DNA from: Kribbella qitaiheensis | Lineage (GTDB): Bacteria > Actinomycetota > Actinomycetes > Propionibacteriales > Kribbellaceae | Assembly: GCF_014217565.1 (NCBI RefSeq) | Contig: NZ_CP043661.1 | Coordinates: forward strand, 8,092,808-8,156,807 | Length of the DNA stretch: 64,000 nucleotides | Reading direction: 5' to 3' | Part shown: one piece after another, positions 24,044-32,969 of the stretch | Layout of the letters: each line of letters begins with the position of its first letter | Position numbering within the stretch: position 1 is the stretch's first letter | Position numbers and translations under genes: made by a program | The notes under the pieces: generated by a model | What the model saw: the letters and a program-made list of their open reading frames with translations, nothing else | Database searches by the model: none | What the model was told of the DNA's origin: nothing

Positions 24044-25300
24044 TCAGGCCCGCGGGAAGCGCACCTCGACGTGTCCGCGGCCGTCGGCCACCGCCCGTAC
24101 GCCGAGACCGGTGGCGGTCGCGATCCGGCGGACCACGGCGAGGCCGAGTCCATGTCCGTCCGTGCCGCTGTGACCTGGTGCGAAGATCCGTTCGAGCTCG
24201 TCCGGCCGGAAGCCCGGTCCGTCGTCGAGAACATGGACGACGACGCTGTTGCCGACAGCATCTACTTGGAGGGAGACAGTCGCTGTCGCGTGCCGGGCCG
24301 CGTTGTCGAGCAGGGGCGCCAGGACGGCAGCCACCACGTCGGCGGGCACAGCCACCTCGAGATCACCCGCGGCATCGATCTGTACCTCGCGGCCCTCGGA
24401 AACCTGTCGCAGGACCACCGACAGCCGACACGTTGCCTCCCCGCGGATCCGGGACCGGGCGGCGTCGAGGATGGCGTTCACCGCATTGCTGAGCCGGTCC
24501 GCCTCGGCCAGGACCACCTGCGGGTCGACCTGGGTTCCCGAGAGCTCGGCCAATTGGGCATCGCCGCGCAGTACGGTGATCGGTGTCCGCAGTTCATGCG
24601 CGATCTCGTCGGTCAGTCGCCGCTCGTCGGCGATGGTGGCTGAGACCCGGTCGAGAAGCCGATCGAAGGTCTGGGCCAACTCGCCGAACTCGTCGCGACT
24701 GGTCTCGAGGCCGAAGCGGCGGCCAGGGTCGTGGTCGCCCCATTCGTCGGCGAGCGCGGACATCCGATGAACGACGCGCAACGCCCGGCTGACGCCGAGG
24801 TACGCGACGAAGCCCGCGAGTACGACGGCGAGAGCGCCGAGGACGAGTGACGCGATCAGGCTGCGCTGCTCGGAGTTCTCGTACGGCGTGAGGTCCACCG
24901 TCACGACGACGGTGACCTGACGCCCCTGCGCGGGCAGCGGTGCGGCGTACAGCAGGTAGCGGCCCGTCGTCAGGTATTCCTCCTTGTCGCTCCTGCCCAG
25001 TTGATCGACGACTCCGGCGACGGCCGAGCGCGGGGCTCCGTCGATGAGACGACCGTCGGCGTACACCCAGGCGACGGTGTCGAACGCGTCGCCGGCGCCC
25101 TCGACCAGCCGTACACCGCCGTTCAGAACTTGAACGGTCGCTGCAACAGCATCGGCCCGTGTGCGCGCCAGGGTTCGGGTGTCCGCGTCCGTCGCCCGGC
25201 TGAGCAGAACATGGCTGAGCACCACGAGTACGGCGACGACCAGCGTCGCGGTCAGGACCGCGAGCGAGACGATCCGCGCCCGGAAGCCGGTCAATCCCAT
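24044..25300 (-). CDS. Sensor histidine kinase
   Basis: A 418-aa membrane kinase: helix 1 ARIVSLAVLTATLVVAVLVV, an external region of ~110 residues, helix 2 IASLVLGALAVVLAGFVAYLG, HAMP, then DEIAHELRTPITVLRGDAQL with the phospho-His, the N box LLDNAARHA, G1 DDGPGF and G2 GHGLGLAVV. It overlaps the response regulator upstream by 10 bp and forms an ordinary pair with it. The COG4705 membrane-protein gene immediately downstream is likely co-transcribed and perhaps a target. The signal is not evident. Confidence 0.94.
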   Translation of the reverse strand: MGLTGFRARIVSLAVLTATLVVAVLVVLSHVLLSRATDADTRTLARTRADAVAATVQVLNGGVRLVEGAGDAFDTVAWVYADGRLIDGAPRSAVAGVVDQLGRSDKEEYLTTGRYLLYAAPLPAQGRQVTVVVTVDLTPYENSEQRSLIASLVLGALAVVLAGFVAYLGVSRALRVVHRMSALADEWGDHDPGRRFGLETSRDEFGELAQTFDRLLDRVSATIADERRLTDEIAHELRTPITVLRGDAQLAELSGTQVDPQVVLAEADRLSNAVNAILDAARSRIRGEATCRLSVVLRQVSEGREVQIDAAGDLEVAVPADVVAAVLAPLLDNAARHATATVSLQVDAVGNSVVVHVLDDGPGFRPDELERIFAPGHSGTDGHGLGLAVVRRIATATGLGVRAVADGRGHVEVRFPRA

Positions 25301-25944
25301 CGGTAGCCGACACCGCGCACTGTCGCGACCCGGCCGCCGACGCCAAGCCGTTCGAGCTTCACGCGAAGTCGCCGCAGGTAGGAATCCAGGGTGTTCTCGC
25401 TGACGTGGGCTCCGTGCGGCCAGCCGGCAGCGACGAGGGCGTGCCGGCGTACGACCTCACCGGGGACGGAGATCAGCCGGCCGAGCAGCCGGAACTCGGT
25501 CGGCGTCAGCGCCTCGCCACTGTCGCCCCTGCGAACTTCGTGGCTGGTCGGGTCGAGCACCACTTCGTCGGCGGCCACGGCAACCGTGGTCCGGCGCAGC
25601 AGTGCGCGGATCCGGACCAGCAACTCCGGGATGTCGAAGGGCTTGGTGAGATAGTCGTCGGCTCCAGCTTCGAAGCCGCTGACCTTGTGGTGCATCCCGC
25701 CCAGCGCGGTGAGCATCAGCACCGGCGCGTCCACGCCATGCGCACGCAATGCCAGGCAGACGTCGCGGCCGTCGGCGTCGGGTAAGCCGATGTCGAGGAT
25801 CACGACCTGGGGGAGCGGGTCGAGCTGAGCGAGCAACTCGGAGCCTTTCGCGGTGGCAACAACTGAGTGTCCGTCACCTTCCAGGGCTCGCTGCAGCAAT
25901 CCGCGCAGTGCGCGGTCGTCCTCACAGACTGCAACCCTGGCCAT
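25291..25944 (-). CDS. OmpR-family response regulator
   Basis: A 217-aa regulator. The receiver has acidic residues CEDD (7-10), Asp51 in VVILDIGLPDADG and Lys in DYLTKPF; the winged-helix output runs from LTPTEFRLLGRLISVPGEV to the final VATVRGVGYRWD. Its start ATG 25944 is followed upstream by two CTGACCAG repeats that could be its autoregulatory site. It works with the kinase at 24044-25300. Confidence 0.94.
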   Translation of the reverse strand: MARVAVCEDDRALRGLLQRALEGDGHSVVATAKGSELLAQLDPLPQVVILDIGLPDADGRDVCLALRAHGVDAPVLMLTALGGMHHKVSGFEAGADDYLTKPFDIPELLVRIRALLRRTTVAVAADEVVLDPTSHEVRRGDSGEALTPTEFRLLGRLISVPGEVVRRHALVAAGWPHGAHVSENTLDSYLRRLRVKLERLGVGGRVATVRGVGYRWD

Positions 25945-25957
25945 AGCGAGAACCGTA

Positions 25958-25978
25958 CTGGTCAGCAGTCCTGGTCAG
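25958..25978. promoter_or_regulatory. CTGGTCAG direct repeat before a response-regulator gene
   Basis: CTGGTCAG occurs at 25958-25965 and again at 25971-25978, 13 bp apart, between the response-regulator start (25944) and the end of the next gene. OmpR-type proteins bind tandem direct repeats, so this is a candidate site for the adjacent regulator. The 13-bp period differs from the 11-bp CTCAGC boxes elsewhere in the window. Confidence 0.4.
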
Positions 25979-27277
25979 GCTTTCCGGGCGTCGGTCGATG
26001 GGAGGAGCAGGCTGAAGACCGTCGGTTCGGTGTTGGTGAGGTTGAGGCGGCCGCCGTGCGATTCGGCCAGGTCGCGGGCCAGGGCCGAGGCCGACGCCGG
26101 ATCCTGCTTGCCCGCTGACGCCGCGACGGAACAGGTCGGTCCCGTCGCCTGCGATCGTTCCCTCGTCGGAGACTTCGATGGACACCGCACCGAGCACGTC
26201 CCGGGCTGCGACCAGGACTGTGCCGTGGCCGTGGGTCCTGGCGTTGTCGATGAGGACGTCGAGGATCTGCTGGCAGGCGTTGAGCGGGACGCCGACCGAG
26301 GCCATGTAGGCATCGTGAATCAGGAAGTCGACTCGGCGGCCGTCGCGGGCGAGCGAACCATGCCAGCGTTGGCGCGAACTGTCGACGAGGTCGTCAACAG
26401 TGCCGAACTGCTCGGACGCAGGTGCCTGGGTGGTCAATCGGGACAAGGCCAGTACCTGCTCGATGGTGAGCTGTAGCTCTTCAGTTCGGTGCAAGGCCTC
26501 CTCGAGCGACTGACGGGCATCGGCATGGCGATCCTGGAGTGCTGTCTCCAAGCCGAGGCGTAGTCCCGCCAGTGGGGTTCGCAGTTGGTGCGAAGCGTCC
26601 GTGCCGAAGTGGCGTGCGTGGTCGAGCACTGTGGACAACCGGGTCACCATCGCGTTCTGGGCAGCCGAAGCCGCATCGATCTCGGGGATGCCGCTGGCGG
26701 CCGCGCGGGCGGTGAGATCGCCCCCGGCGACTGAGCGGGCCACGTCGGCCAGCGACTCGAGCGGCCTGGTCAATCGCCTCGCCTGTCGAACCCCGACGGC
26801 CAGGCCGACAAGCAGGGCGACCATGGCCAAGGCCGCGACCCCTAGCCAGGCGAGAAGGACGCGGGTCCAGATGGCGCTGACCGGAGATGCCGAACGCACC
26901 ACGCCGATGACCTGCTCCGCGGCGACGACCGGTACTGCGATCACGAGGTCACCACCGGTGCGCCCCTGGCTCACCTTGCCACTCAGGGCTGAGCGAGTGA
27001 TGTCGTCGATCGCCGTTGGGCCGGCACCGGCACGGAGTTGCCTGTCGGTGTCGTAGACAGCCAGCTGTCCGTCGGTCGGCGAGGCGGGGAGCTCCACGGG
27101 GTCGCCCGCGGTGAAGTCCGGCCCGACCTGGATCGCCGCGGCCAGAGCCGCGCGTTCGAGCTCGGTCGCCTCGTCGCTGAAGAAGGAGATCCGGATCCCG
27201 ATCGCGAACGGGACGGCGAGCAGCAGCAGGGAAACGATCACAGCGGTCAGCGCCACTCTGCTGACCCGCTGTCTCAT
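25975..27277 (-). pseudogene. Sensor histidine kinase with a late one-base frameshift
   Basis: From ATG 27277 the protein reads as a full kinase: helix 1 VALTAVIVSLLLLAVPFAIG, external sensor, helix 2 VLLAWLGVAALAMVALLVGLAVG, HAMP, H box GTDASHQLRTPLAGLRLGLE (Gln after His, the S-H-Q variant) and N box LDVLIDNARTHG. At the G2 box the frame breaks: GSGVG continues as LGPGPRPGR, while the expected LALARDLAESHGG and the end FSLLLPSTDARKA lie in the next frame, stopping at 25975. An extra G near 26083-26087 explains it. The kinase is divergent from the lipoprotein/ABC operon whose last gene is a response regulator, its probable partner. Confidence 0.85.
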
Positions 27278-27409
27278 CTGGCCATCATCGCGCCTCGCGG
27301 CCGACTTCGGTCAGAACTTTTGCCGTCCTCTAACCATGACGTGGGCAACCGCTAACCCGGAACTTTCTAGCGTCGAAGGCATCCGACGTCCGTGACCAGG
27401 AGAGTGTCC
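27278..27409. promoter_or_regulatory. Divergent promoter region of kinase and ABC operon
   Basis: This 132-bp gap separates the minus-strand kinase from the plus-strand lipoprotein gene. CTAACC is repeated at 27330-27335 and 27352-27357, 22 bp or two helical turns apart, both on the side facing the lipoprotein gene. That spacing suits a response-regulator site, possibly for the regulator at 32112, but a two-copy hexamer is weak evidence. Confidence 0.3.
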
Positions 27410-28081
27410 ATGAAGCTATGGCGTCAATTCGCGCTACCCCTCACTGTGGTGGCTCTGACCGCCGCGGGCTGCAGCGGTGGTGGCGGGTCGGGGGGCTCGG
27501 CCCCCTCGAGCACGGCCACCACGCCGAGCAGTCTGCCTAGTACTACGTCGACCCCGTCGGCCGGCCCCGAGAAGCCGTCCGTGACGCCGCCAGGCCCCGC
27601 AGCCACCGAGTCGAATCCGCCAGGTGACATTCCGGACAATCAGGCTTTCGTGACCTTCCGACCCGCGACCGGTGGGTTCTCGGTCAAGGTTCCGGAAGGC
27701 TGGGCCCGCAGTATTGCGGGCCCTGCCACCGCCTTCACCGACAAGCTGAACCGGATCCAGGTGCAAGCCACCGCCACGTCGGCCCCGCTGACCGCTCAGA
27801 CCGTACCGAGCCGGTTGGTGCCGCAATTGCAGCGGCAAGTACCCCGGTTCGCGATGGGCAAGGTGAGCGAGGTCTCCCGCGCCGCCGGCCAAGCCGTCCT
27901 CGTGACCTACCAAGGCGATTCCAGCCAGGACCCTGTCACCGGCAAGGTCGTGCGGGACGCGTTCGAGCTCTACCTGTTCCACCAAGGCAATCGGGAACTC
28001 GCGCTGACCCTGTCCGGACCGACGAACGCCGACAACGTGGATCCCTGGAAGATCGTGTCCGACTCGGTGAGGTGGCAGTGA
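27410..28081 (+). CDS. Secreted lipoprotein of the ABC exporter operon
   Basis: A 223-aa lipoprotein. The signal peptide MKLWRQFALPLTVVALTAAGC ends in the lipobox TAAGC. A Gly/Ser/Thr/Pro-rich linker of ~55 residues leads to a compact domain (FVTFRPATGGFSVKVPEGW to DPWKIVSDSVRWQ) that resembles small photosystem-II-PsbP/LpqN-like lipoprotein folds in general shape only. ATG 27410 has AGGAGAG upstream; a GTG at 27392 is also in frame. Its stop overlaps the first ATPase start (GTGA). It probably cooperates with the ABC proteins on the outer membrane face. Confidence 0.85.
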   Translation: MKLWRQFALPLTVVALTAAGCSGGGGSGGSAPSSTATTPSSLPSTTSTPSAGPEKPSVTPPGPAATESNPPGDIPDNQAFVTFRPATGGFSVKVPEGWARSIAGPATAFTDKLNRIQVQATATSAPLTAQTVPSRLVPQLQRQVPRFAMGKVSEVSRAAGQAVLVTYQGDSSQDPVTGKVVRDAFELYLFHQGNRELALTLSGPTNADNVDPWKIVSDSVRWQ

Positions 28082-28746
28082 TCTCCACCGAAGTGTTGCG
28101 GTGCGACGACCTTTACCGCTTCTTCCGTGCCGGTGACGAAGAGACGCTCGCACTGCGGGGAGTGAGCCTTCGGGTCGGCCGGGGCGAGACGGTTGCGGTG
28201 GCCGGCCCGTCCGGTTCGGGGAAGTCCACCTTGCTGAGCTGTCTGGCCGGATTGGATGAGCCGGCCGGGGGAGCGGTCACGATCGGCGGCGAGCAGATCA
28301 GCCACCGGCCCGAGAGCCGGCGGGCCCGGATCCGTAGCCGGCGGCTCGGCATCCTCCTCCAGTCGGGCAATCTGCTGGCTCACCTGAATGTTCGTGACAA
28401 CATCCGGCTGGCTCAGGCTGCGGCCGGCCGCCCCTCCGAGCAAGCACCGGAGGAACTGCTTGACCAAGTCGGTCTGTCGGGCCGCGCTCGGGCGGTGGCG
28501 ACGGAGCTGTCCGGCGGCGAGCTGGCCCGAGCTGGACTGGCGGTTGCTCTGAGCAACAAACCCGACGTGTTGCTGGCAGACGAACCGACCGGTGAACTCG
28601 ACGGCGCGACCGAGCAGATCGTCCTGGACCTGATCCGCACCCGGGCGGAATTCGGCCAAGGGGTCCTGGTCGTCACCCACAGCGCGGTCGTGATGCGGAT
28701 CGCCGATCGGGTGATCCGGTTGCAGGACGGAAGGATCGTGGGATGA
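28078..28746 (+). CDS. ABC transporter ATP-binding protein (MacB/LolD type), copy 1
   Basis: A 222-aa ATPase: Walker A GPSGSGKS, signature LSGGELARAGLAVAL, Walker B VLLADEPTGELDG and the H-loop VVTHSA. Size and motif spacing match ATPases that serve FtsX-like permeases. GTG 28078 overlaps the lipoprotein stop. A second ATPase follows directly, so the permease may use a heterodimer. ESRRARIRSRRLGILLQSGNLL contains the Q-loop with LLQS. Confidence 0.95.
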   Translation: MISTEVLRCDDLYRFFRAGDEETLALRGVSLRVGRGETVAVAGPSGSGKSTLLSCLAGLDEPAGGAVTIGGEQISHRPESRRARIRSRRLGILLQSGNLLAHLNVRDNIRLAQAAAGRPSEQAPEELLDQVGLSGRARAVATELSGGELARAGLAVALSNKPDVLLADEPTGELDGATEQIVLDLIRTRAEFGQGVLVVTHSAVVMRIADRVIRLQDGRIVG

Positions 28747-29414
28747 GTCTGGTGCGGTGCGTCGACGTGGCCCGGACCTTCGGGCAAGGAGATCGGGCCG
28801 TCGTCGCGGTCCATGGCTGCAGTTGCGAGGTCGCTGCGAGCGCACGGATCGCCATCACGGGTTCGTCGGGGTCGGGGAAGTCGACGCTGTTGCATCTGCT
28901 CGCCGGTCTCGAGGTACCGACGAGCGGGACTGTGAGCTGGCCCGAATTCGGTACGAGCCTGGCGGAGCGGGGACGCGACATCGCCGTGGTGTTCCAGGGG
29001 CCAAGCCTGTTGCCTGCGCTCGACGTACTCGAGAACGCCATGATGGCTGCGGTGTTGACCGGCATCGACGAAGCGGAGGCCGTCGTACGGGGTCTGGCGG
29101 CGTTGCAGGCTGTCGGCATATCGGACCTGTCGAATCAGTTGCCTGAGACGTTGTCGGGAGGACAGGCCCAGCGGGTGGCGGTAGCCAGAGCGCTCACCTC
29201 ACGGCCAAGGTTGCTGTTGGCGGATGAGCCGACCGGCCAGTTGGACGGGGTGACCGGCCGGCACGTGATGGATGTGCTGCTCGCAGCCGCTGATGAGCTC
29301 GGCGCGGCTCTGGTCGTCAGCACACACGATCCTGCGATCGCTGCTCGGCTGGCCGAGCAGTGGGAGATGCGCGACGGCCGGCTATTCGTTCCTGTCCGTG
29401 GGGGTGCCGCGTGA
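28743..29414 (+). CDS. ABC transporter ATP-binding protein (MacB/LolD type), copy 2
   Basis: A 223-aa ATPase with Walker A GSSGSGKS, Q-loop VVFQGPSLLPAL, signature LSGGQAQRVAVARAL, Walker B LLLADEPTGQLDG and H-loop VVSTHD. ATG 28743 overlaps the first ATPase by 4 bp. Both ATPases are complete, which is uncommon for operons with a single permease gene and suggests an asymmetric nucleotide-binding dimer. Confidence 0.95.
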   Translation: MSLVRCVDVARTFGQGDRAVVAVHGCSCEVAASARIAITGSSGSGKSTLLHLLAGLEVPTSGTVSWPEFGTSLAERGRDIAVVFQGPSLLPALDVLENAMMAAVLTGIDEAEAVVRGLAALQAVGISDLSNQLPETLSGGQAQRVAVARALTSRPRLLLADEPTGQLDGVTGRHVMDVLLAAADELGAALVVSTHDPAIAARLAEQWEMRDGRLFVPVRGGAA

Positions 29415-32071
29415 TCGCGCTGTGGATGCGGGGCCTGATCCGGTATCGGGGCGGCCGCCTACTCGCCACGGCCGTCGGAGTCTCCTTGTCGGTCGCCTTG
29501 ATCGCTGCGCTAGGTGCGTTCCTGACTGCCTCGAAGGCGACGATGACGACACGTGCCGCGTCCTCGGTCGCGATCGACTGGCAGGTCGAGGTCCAATCCG
29601 GCGGTGACCCGGCGTCGGTTCTCGCTGCGACTCGTGCCGCGCCCGGCGTGGGTGCAGCAGAGGAGGTCGCCTTCGGCCGTAGTACTGGATTCGAGGCGAC
29701 CACCGGGGGCTCTACCCAGACCACGGGGCCAGGTGTCGTCCTCGGGTTGCCGGCCGGATATCGAGCCGGCTTTCCAGGCGAGATCCGGACCCTGACGGGC
29801 GGGTCCGACGGGGTACTGCTGGCCCAGCAGACGGCGGCCAATCTGCACGCGGCACCTGGCGACTCGATCTCCATCGGCCGGCCGGGGCTGACGCCTGTCA
29901 CCGTCAAGGTGGACGGCGTCATCGATCTGCCGCAAGCGGATTCCCTGTTCCAGAAGGTCGGGGCACCCCCGCAGTCCCAGCCGTCGGCCCCGCCCGACAA
30001 CGTGCTCCTGCTGCCAAGGCAGCAATTCGACCAGCTACTAGGCCCGGTGACGGCCAACGATCCGGAGGCGGTGAAGACCCAGATCCACGTACGGCGTACT
30101 GCGGTGCTGCCACCGGACCCGGCGAGTGCCTACACGGCGGTCGTCGGCGCGGCGCACAACCTCGAAGCAGCACTCGCAGGGGCTGGACTGGTCGGTGACA
30201 ATCTCGGTGCTGCCTTGGATGCGGCGCGGGGCGACGCGTCGTACGCGCAGATCTTGTTCCTGTTCCTCGGCGTGCCTGGAGCAGTACTGGCGGCACTACT
30301 GACTGCCGCTCTCGCAGGCTCGGGAGCGATCCGGCGGCGCCGGGAGCAAGCTCTGCTGAGAGTGCGAGGGTTGGCAGCAGGGCAGGTCACGCGCCTGGCG
30401 GCACTGGAGGCGGGCCTCGTCGGAGTCGGCGGCGGCGTGCTCGGCCTGGTGATCGCCGCGGTGGTTGGTCGGGTGGCTTTCGGGACCGCGTCGTTCGGGG
30501 CCAACGGTGGGGCCGCGCTGCTGTGGTTCGCGATCGCGTTCGTCGTGGGGTTGTTGGTCGCCGCCGCGACGGTGTTGATCCCAGCAGTGCGCGATCTGTC
30601 GATGACCACGATCAATCAAGCCAGGCAGCAGATCGGGCGGCTGCGGTCGCCGCAGTGGATGCGATTCGGACTGGACTTCATCCTGCTGGTCGTCTCGCTG
30701 CTGGTGTTCCGGGCCTCGAGTAACAACAACTACTCACTCGTACTCGCGCCCGAAGGCGTGCCGACCATCTCGGTCTCGTACTGGGCGTTCTTCGGGCCCG
30801 CTCTGCTCTGGGTGGGCGGGGCGCTTCTACTTTGGCGACTTACCTCCGTTGCGTTGTCCCGCGGCCGCGGAGCACTCACCAGCCTGGTTCGTCCCCTGAC
30901 CGGCACGCTGGCGACGACGACCGCGGCGAGCATGTCCCGGCAACGCCGCCCGCTGATCAGGTCGGTGGTGCTACTCGCGCTCGCCGTGTCGTTCGCGGTC
31001 TCCACGGCCACCTTCAACGCGACGTACAAGCAGCAGGCCGAGGCCGACGCGCTGCTGACCAACGGTGCGGATGTCACAGTCACCGAGTCGCCAGGAGTGG
31101 TCGTCGGGCCGGAGGCAGGAGATCGACTTGCCGCGACCCCCGGAGTACGGAAGGTGGAGCCGATCCAGCATCGGTTCGCCTATGTCGGTTCGGACCTGCA
31201 GGACCTGTACGGCGTACGGCCGGCGTCGATCGCCGCTGCGACCGCACTGCAGGACGCGTACTTCGTCGGCGGCACAACCCAGCAGTTGATGGGCACCTTG
31301 GCCAAGCAGCCGGACGCGATCCTGGTCAGCGACGAGACGGTGAAGGACTTCCAGCTCGCGCCGGGCGACCTGCTCCGGCTCCGCCTGCAGGACAGCCGTA
31401 CCAAAGCGTTCAGGGAGGTGGCGTTCCACTACGCAGGGGTGGTGAAGGAGTTCCCCACGGCTCCGCATGACAGCTTCTTCGTGGCGAATGCTGACTATGT
31501 CGCCAAAGCCACTGGCAGTAACGCTGTCGGGGCATTCCTGTTAGACACCGGCGGAGGCGGGCAGCAGGCGGTCGCAGCGGCAGTCCGGCATCAACTGGGA
31601 GCATCGGCCAAGGTCACCGACCTGACCCAGAGCCGGTCGCAGATCGGTTCCAGCCTGACCTCGGTCGACCTCGCCGGGCTGACCAGATTCGAGCTAGCCT
31701 TCGCTGTGCTGATCGCGGCGGGTGCCGGTGGGCTGGTGCTGGCTCTCGGGCTGGCCGAGCGGCGACGGGCATTCGCGATCGCGGCCGTACTGGGCGCCGG
31801 CCGGCGTCAACTCCGTGGCTTGGTTCTGAGCGAGGCGATCGTCGTCACCATCGGCGGATTGGCAGGAGGTGCTCTGCTCGCCTGGGCGCTCACCCGGATG
31901 CTGGTGAAGGTTCTCACCGGTGTCTTCGACCCGCCTCCTTCGGTGATCGCCGTACCGTGGCCTTATCTGAGCGTCACTGTGGCGGTTGCTGTGGCAGCGA
32001 TCCTGGCCGGAGCGCTGCTGAGCGCCGTAGGCTCGACCAGGCCGCCGGTGGAGGAGCTGCGGGAACTCTGA
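29411..32071 (+). CDS. FtsX-like ABC permease, duplicated type
   Basis: An 886-aa membrane protein starting at GTG 29411, which overlaps the ATPase stop. A first helix (GGRLLATAVGVSLSVALIAALGAFL) leads to a ~230-aa external domain and three helices (FLGVPGAVLAALLTAALAGSG onwards); the pattern is repeated after residue ~500 with another external domain and a closing three-helix FtsX module (TRFELAFAVLIAAGAGGLVLAL, LSEAIVVTIGGLAGGALLAWAL, PYLSVTVAVAVAAILAGALL). This is the layout of single-chain permeases that extract or secrete lipids, lipoproteins or peptides. It works with the two ATPases and the lipoprotein upstream. Confidence 0.93.
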   Translation: MIALWMRGLIRYRGGRLLATAVGVSLSVALIAALGAFLTASKATMTTRAASSVAIDWQVEVQSGGDPASVLAATRAAPGVGAAEEVAFGRSTGFEATTGGSTQTTGPGVVLGLPAGYRAGFPGEIRTLTGGSDGVLLAQQTAANLHAAPGDSISIGRPGLTPVTVKVDGVIDLPQADSLFQKVGAPPQSQPSAPPDNVLLLPRQQFDQLLGPVTANDPEAVKTQIHVRRTAVLPPDPASAYTAVVGAAHNLEAALAGAGLVGDNLGAALDAARGDASYAQILFLFLGVPGAVLAALLTAALAGSGAIRRRREQALLRVRGLAAGQVTRLAALEAGLVGVGGGVLGLVIAAVVGRVAFGTASFGANGGAALLWFAIAFVVGLLVAAATVLIPAVRDLSMTTINQARQQIGRLRSPQWMRFGLDFILLVVSLLVFRASSNNNYSLVLAPEGVPTISVSYWAFFGPALLWVGGALLLWRLTSVALSRGRGALTSLVRPLTGTLATTTAASMSRQRRPLIRSVVLLALAVSFAVSTATFNATYKQQAEADALLTNGADVTVTESPGVVVGPEAGDRLAATPGVRKVEPIQHRFAYVGSDLQDLYGVRPASIAAATALQDAYFVGGTTQQLMGTLAKQPDAILVSDETVKDFQLAPGDLLRLRLQDSRTKAFREVAFHYAGVVKEFPTAPHDSFFVANADYVAKATGSNAVGAFLLDTGGGGQQAVAAAVRHQLGASAKVTDLTQSRSQIGSSLTSVDLAGLTRFELAFAVLIAAGAGGLVLALGLAERRRAFAIAAVLGAGRRQLRGLVLSEAIVVTIGGLAGGALLAWALTRMLVKVLTGVFDPPPSVIAVPWPYLSVTVAVAVAAILAGALLSAVGSTRPPVEELREL

Positions 32072-32104
32072 CTCAGGGGTTTCTCAGCGCCGCGGGACTA
32101 GTTT
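32071..32104 (+). promoter_or_regulatory. CTCAGC direct-repeat box and -10 hexamer before a response-regulator gene
   Basis: ACTCAGG (32071-32077), GGTT, TCTCAGC (32082-32088), then 10 nt and TAGTTT (32099-32104) as -10. The GTG of the regulator gene follows 7 nt later, so its message would have almost no leader. The first repeat overlaps the permease stop codon. This gives the regulator a promoter separate from the ABC operon. Confidence 0.6.
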
Positions 32105-32111
32105 CAGCAAG

Positions 32112-32840
32112 GTGAGAGCCAGGACGGATCTGGGCGTGGCCGTCGTCATCGAGGACGACGAGACGATCGGCCGATTGCTCGATCGTGCCCTCCGAGGCAA
32201 CGGCTACCGATCCTCCTGGTTTCGCACCGGCCACTCCGGTCTGGCCGGGGCACGCAGCGAGCACGCCGAGATCGTCCTGCTGGACCTCGGCCTGCCCGAC
32301 GTGGACGGTGTCGAGCTCGCCAGGCGATTGCGCTCGGAGCTCCCTGATCTCCTGCTCATCATGCTGACCGCACGGGGTGACGAGATCGACATCGTCTCCG
32401 GACTCGACGCCGGCGCCGACGACTATCTGGTGAAGCCGTTCAGCCTCACCGTGTTGCTTGCCCGACTGCGGGCACATCTACGCCGGCGACCGAGCCTGGA
32501 GGCTGGTCTGCCGGTGACGATCGCCGACCTGACCCTGGACCCTGCGGCTCGCCGGTGCAGCGTCGCGGGCAGTGAGGTTTCGCTGCGGCCGAAGGAGTAC
32601 GAGCTGCTCGAGATCCTCGTACTGAGTTCGGGCTCGGCGTTGTCCCGTGAGGATCTGATGGCCCGGGTCTGGGACGAGAACTGGTTCGGATCGACCAAGA
32701 CGCTGGACGTCACCATCGCGTCCCTGCGCCGACGTTTACAAGTCGCCGGTGACCGTCACGGCCCGGCCCGCTTGCCGACTCTGTCGACGCTACGCGGCCA
32801 TGGCTACCGGCTGGACCCCCCGGACGACCGCGAGCAGTGA
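32112..32840 (+). CDS. OmpR-family response regulator of the lipoprotein/ABC locus
   Basis: A 242-aa regulator starting at GTG 32112. The receiver shows EDDE (15-18), Asp58 in IVLLDLGLPDVDG and Lys in DYLVKPF; the DNA-binding domain runs from LRPKEYELLEILVLSSG to STLRGHGYRLDPP. It is the last gene read from the transporter operon and the probable partner of the divergent kinase at 25975-27277, which otherwise lacks one. No ribosome site is seen, in keeping with a near-leaderless start. Confidence 0.92.
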   Translation: MRARTDLGVAVVIEDDETIGRLLDRALRGNGYRSSWFRTGHSGLAGARSEHAEIVLLDLGLPDVDGVELARRLRSELPDLLLIMLTARGDEIDIVSGLDAGADDYLVKPFSLTVLLARLRAHLRRRPSLEAGLPVTIADLTLDPAARRCSVAGSEVSLRPKEYELLEILVLSSGSALSREDLMARVWDENWFGSTKTLDVTIASLRRRLQVAGDRHGPARLPTLSTLRGHGYRLDPPDDREQ

Positions 32841-32841
32841 G

Positions 32842-32890
32842 TGGTACCACGGTACGACGGGGCTTCGGGAAATCAGTCGCTGGTACCACG
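32842..32890. promoter_or_regulatory. Pair of TGGTACCACG repeats upstream of ABC operon
   Basis: TGGTACCACG occurs at 32842-32851 and 32881-32890, 39 bp apart, each containing the palindrome TGGTACCA. They lie 80-128 bp before the ATPase start at 32970. Candidate binders are the LuxR-type regulator encoded at 36109 at the end of the same operon or another local regulator. Confidence 0.5.
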
Positions 32891-32969
32891 GGTAGGCGGC
32901 CGCGTCCTCATAGCGTGGATCACGAGGCAGCCGGGGGATCCGGTCGCCCGTAGGCGGAGGAACGGCGCG

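Noticed and set aside
27330..27357. CTAACC repeats as a confirmed regulator box
   Set aside because: Two hexamers 22 bp apart can arise by chance; no third copy or matching promoter was found, so it is only listed as a weak regulatory feature.
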